Shown here piece after piece: positions 45,965 through 47,017 of a stretch of DNA of 47,017 nt (positions within the stretch are counted from its first letter, which is position 1; every line of letters begins with the position of its first letter). The notes under the pieces were generated by a model, which searched no databases, was not told the origin of the DNA, and was given only the letters and a program-made list of their open reading frames with translations. The position numbers and the translations under genes were made by a program. This DNA comes from Candidatus Bathyarchaeota archaeon (GTDB lineage: Archaea; Thermoproteota; CALKCG01; B24): contig JAGTQM010000014.1 in the NCBI GenBank assembly GCA_018396755.1, positions 1 through 47,017 on the forward strand, in the 5' to 3' direction.

Positions 45965-47017
45965 ATGGAGAGGGTGAATGCTTTCATAGTTGAGGGTTGC
46001 CCAAGCCTTAGGAGGCTGGCGGACAACTGTGTCAGACTATATAACGAGGTGAACTTCGAGCGTAGGCAAGCATACATATGCTACAAGAAGTTTGAATGGT
46101 ATCCGAGGCACCTCTATGAGAAGTATGCGCCATTAATAGGCTCAGCCACAACCCAGCAAATCATAAACAAAAACAATGAGGCTTGGAGAAGCTTCCTAGC
46201 GCTCAGGAGGCTTGAGGCGCAGGGCAAGCTTCCACCGCATATAGCCAAAGTTTCCATGCCAAGCTACTGGAAGAAGAATGGCAGAAGGGAGCTTAGGGTC
46301 ATCATAAGAAACGATTGCTACAGGGTTGACGATGAACACATCCATCTCCCTAAGGGTTTAAGGATTAGGTATAAGGGCGAGTTAAAGTGGCATGGCAAAC
46401 AGGGCAGGCTAGAAATAGTCTACGATGATGCGTATGAAGTGTGGAGGGGCTTTATGGCTGTTAAGGTTGAGAAGCCTCCCATAAAAGGAGGCAATAAGCC
46501 CCTCTACATAGACCTTGGCATATTAAACCTAGCGACAATCTGGTTCAACGGTCTAAGGCAGCCCATAGCCTACTCTGGAAGGGCAGTCTTGGCGGACTGG
46601 TGGTACTGGACAGGGCGCATGGCAAAGATGCAGAGCAAACTGGCAAGAGTTAATGGTGCTAAAACCTCAAGAAAACTTAGGAGGTTATACGCGCTTAGGC
46701 GGAGACGCCTCAGACACGCAGTAAACGCCATGATAAAGGCCATAGTTGAGGACGCATACGCGCTTGGCATATCAAAAATAGTGCTTGGAAGGCTTAAGGG
46801 CATAAGAAAGAACAGCCACAACGGCAAGGCAAACTTCATGATAAACAACTTCTGGAGCTTTGACTACATGGTTAGGAGGTTTAGGGAGAAGGCGGAGGAG
46901 TATGGAATAGAGGTCGTAGGAGAAAGCGAATATGAAACGTCGAGCACATGTCCAAGATGCCGCTCGAAGAACACAACCGCAAGGGGAAGGCTCTTCAGGT
47001 GTCTAAGCTGCGGTTTA
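45965..47017 (+). CDS. tnpB: TnpB, partial at the window end
   Basis: At least 351 codons, running off the window. The first RuvC motif is LYIDLGILNLATIWF and the zinc finger begins CPRCRSKNTTARGRLF. The second RuvC block, usually a Glu or Asp before L-K-G-I-R in this clade, reads VLGRLKGIRKNS (near 46783-46818), where neither neighbouring position is acidic. The last RuvC motif lies beyond the window. It is in a different subgroup from the split tnpB at 44.1-45.5 kb. Confidence 0.88.
   Translation, partial: MERVNAFIVEGCPSLRRLADNCVRLYNEVNFERRQAYICYKKFEWYPRHLYEKYAPLIGSATTQQIINKNNEAWRSFLALRRLEAQGKLPPHIAKVSMPSYWKKNGRRELRVIIRNDCYRVDDEHIHLPKGLRIRYKGELKWHGKQGRLEIVYDDAYEVWRGFMAVKVEKPPIKGGNKPLYIDLGILNLATIWFNGLRQPIAYSGRAVLADWWYWTGRMAKMQSKLARVNGAKTSRKLRRLYALRRRRLRHAVNAMIKAIVEDAYALGISKIVLGRLKGIRKNSHNGKANFMINNFWSFDYMVRRFREKAEEYGIEVVGESEYETSSTCPRCRSKNTTARGRLFRCLSCGL

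Larger units (their letters stand above)
45492..47017 (+). mobile_element. IS200/IS605-type element with tnpA and tnpB, cut off by the window end
   Basis: Left-end hairpin (45492-45537), then tnpA (45571) and tnpB (45965), all on the plus strand in the standard order. The right end is outside the window. The left end sits directly against the truncated tnpB half of the neighbouring element. Confidence 0.82.

Overview
The window is archaeal. Its 16S gene carries the archaeal form of the 5' end and of the 530 loop. Both rRNA genes are interrupted by introns with bulge-helix-bulge (BHB) splice motifs, promoters are TATA-type, and GTG/TTG starts are common. The protein set is archaeal: archaeal-type triosephosphate isomerase, UPF0280, AMMECR1, a helix-turn-helix/phosphoribosyltransferase regulator, a PUA-domain protein and a Mut7-C protein. 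The 16S-23S operon has no tRNA in its spacer and no linked 5S gene, and the rRNA is GC-rich in an AT-rich genome. This suggests a thermophilic or moderately thermophilic member of the TACK group, possibly Bathyarchaeia-like. That placement is an impression from the 16S sequence and was not computed.

1-14.6 kb is an accessory, cell-surface-like region. Five paralogous small proteins have one membrane helix at each end and a PA14-like beta domain between them (149, 993, 5746, 11907 and, on the minus strand, 13158). A sixth protein (1722) has the same two-helix layout but another core. Interspersed are a DegT-type sugar aminotransferase, a 666-residue multi-pass membrane protein, a Gfo/Idh/MocA oxidoreductase followed by an MFS transporter, a signal-anchored protein, a Yip1-like membrane protein, a transglutaminase-like protein, a VapBC-type pair whose antitoxin is only 44 residues, and a broken DJ-1/PfpI-like gene.

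14.7-18.8 kb holds a DUF362/ferredoxin protein, a PUA protein, the polyamine pair speH-speE, a miniature IS200/IS605 derivative, and inorganic pyrophosphatase. The pyrophosphatase promoter starts about 10 bp beyond the miniature element.

18.8-24.4 kb is the rRNA operon. It has a structured leader and long processing stems around both genes. The 16S has a 257-nt intron in the helix 8 loop. The 23S has a 361-nt intron with a decayed LAGLIDADG endonuclease gene.

24.5-44.1 kb is mostly housekeeping: nadE, a cyclophilin-like protein, a CBS protein, UPF0280, ahcY, a GfcR-like regulator, a family 2 glycosyltransferase, a MazG pseudogene, a SpoIIM-like protein, an ACT protein, tpiA, a secreted protein, pyrG, a second copy of the large membrane protein, a 51-residue zinc-ribbon protein resembling Cren7, a GT-B glycosyltransferase, AMMECR1, pyrC, a Mut7-C protein, an M24-fold protein that appears to lack metal ligands, and a PIG-L deacetylase.

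44.1-47.0 kb is a nest of IS200/IS605 elements. One tnpB is split into two oppositely oriented halves. A second element with tnpA and a tnpB runs off the end of the window.
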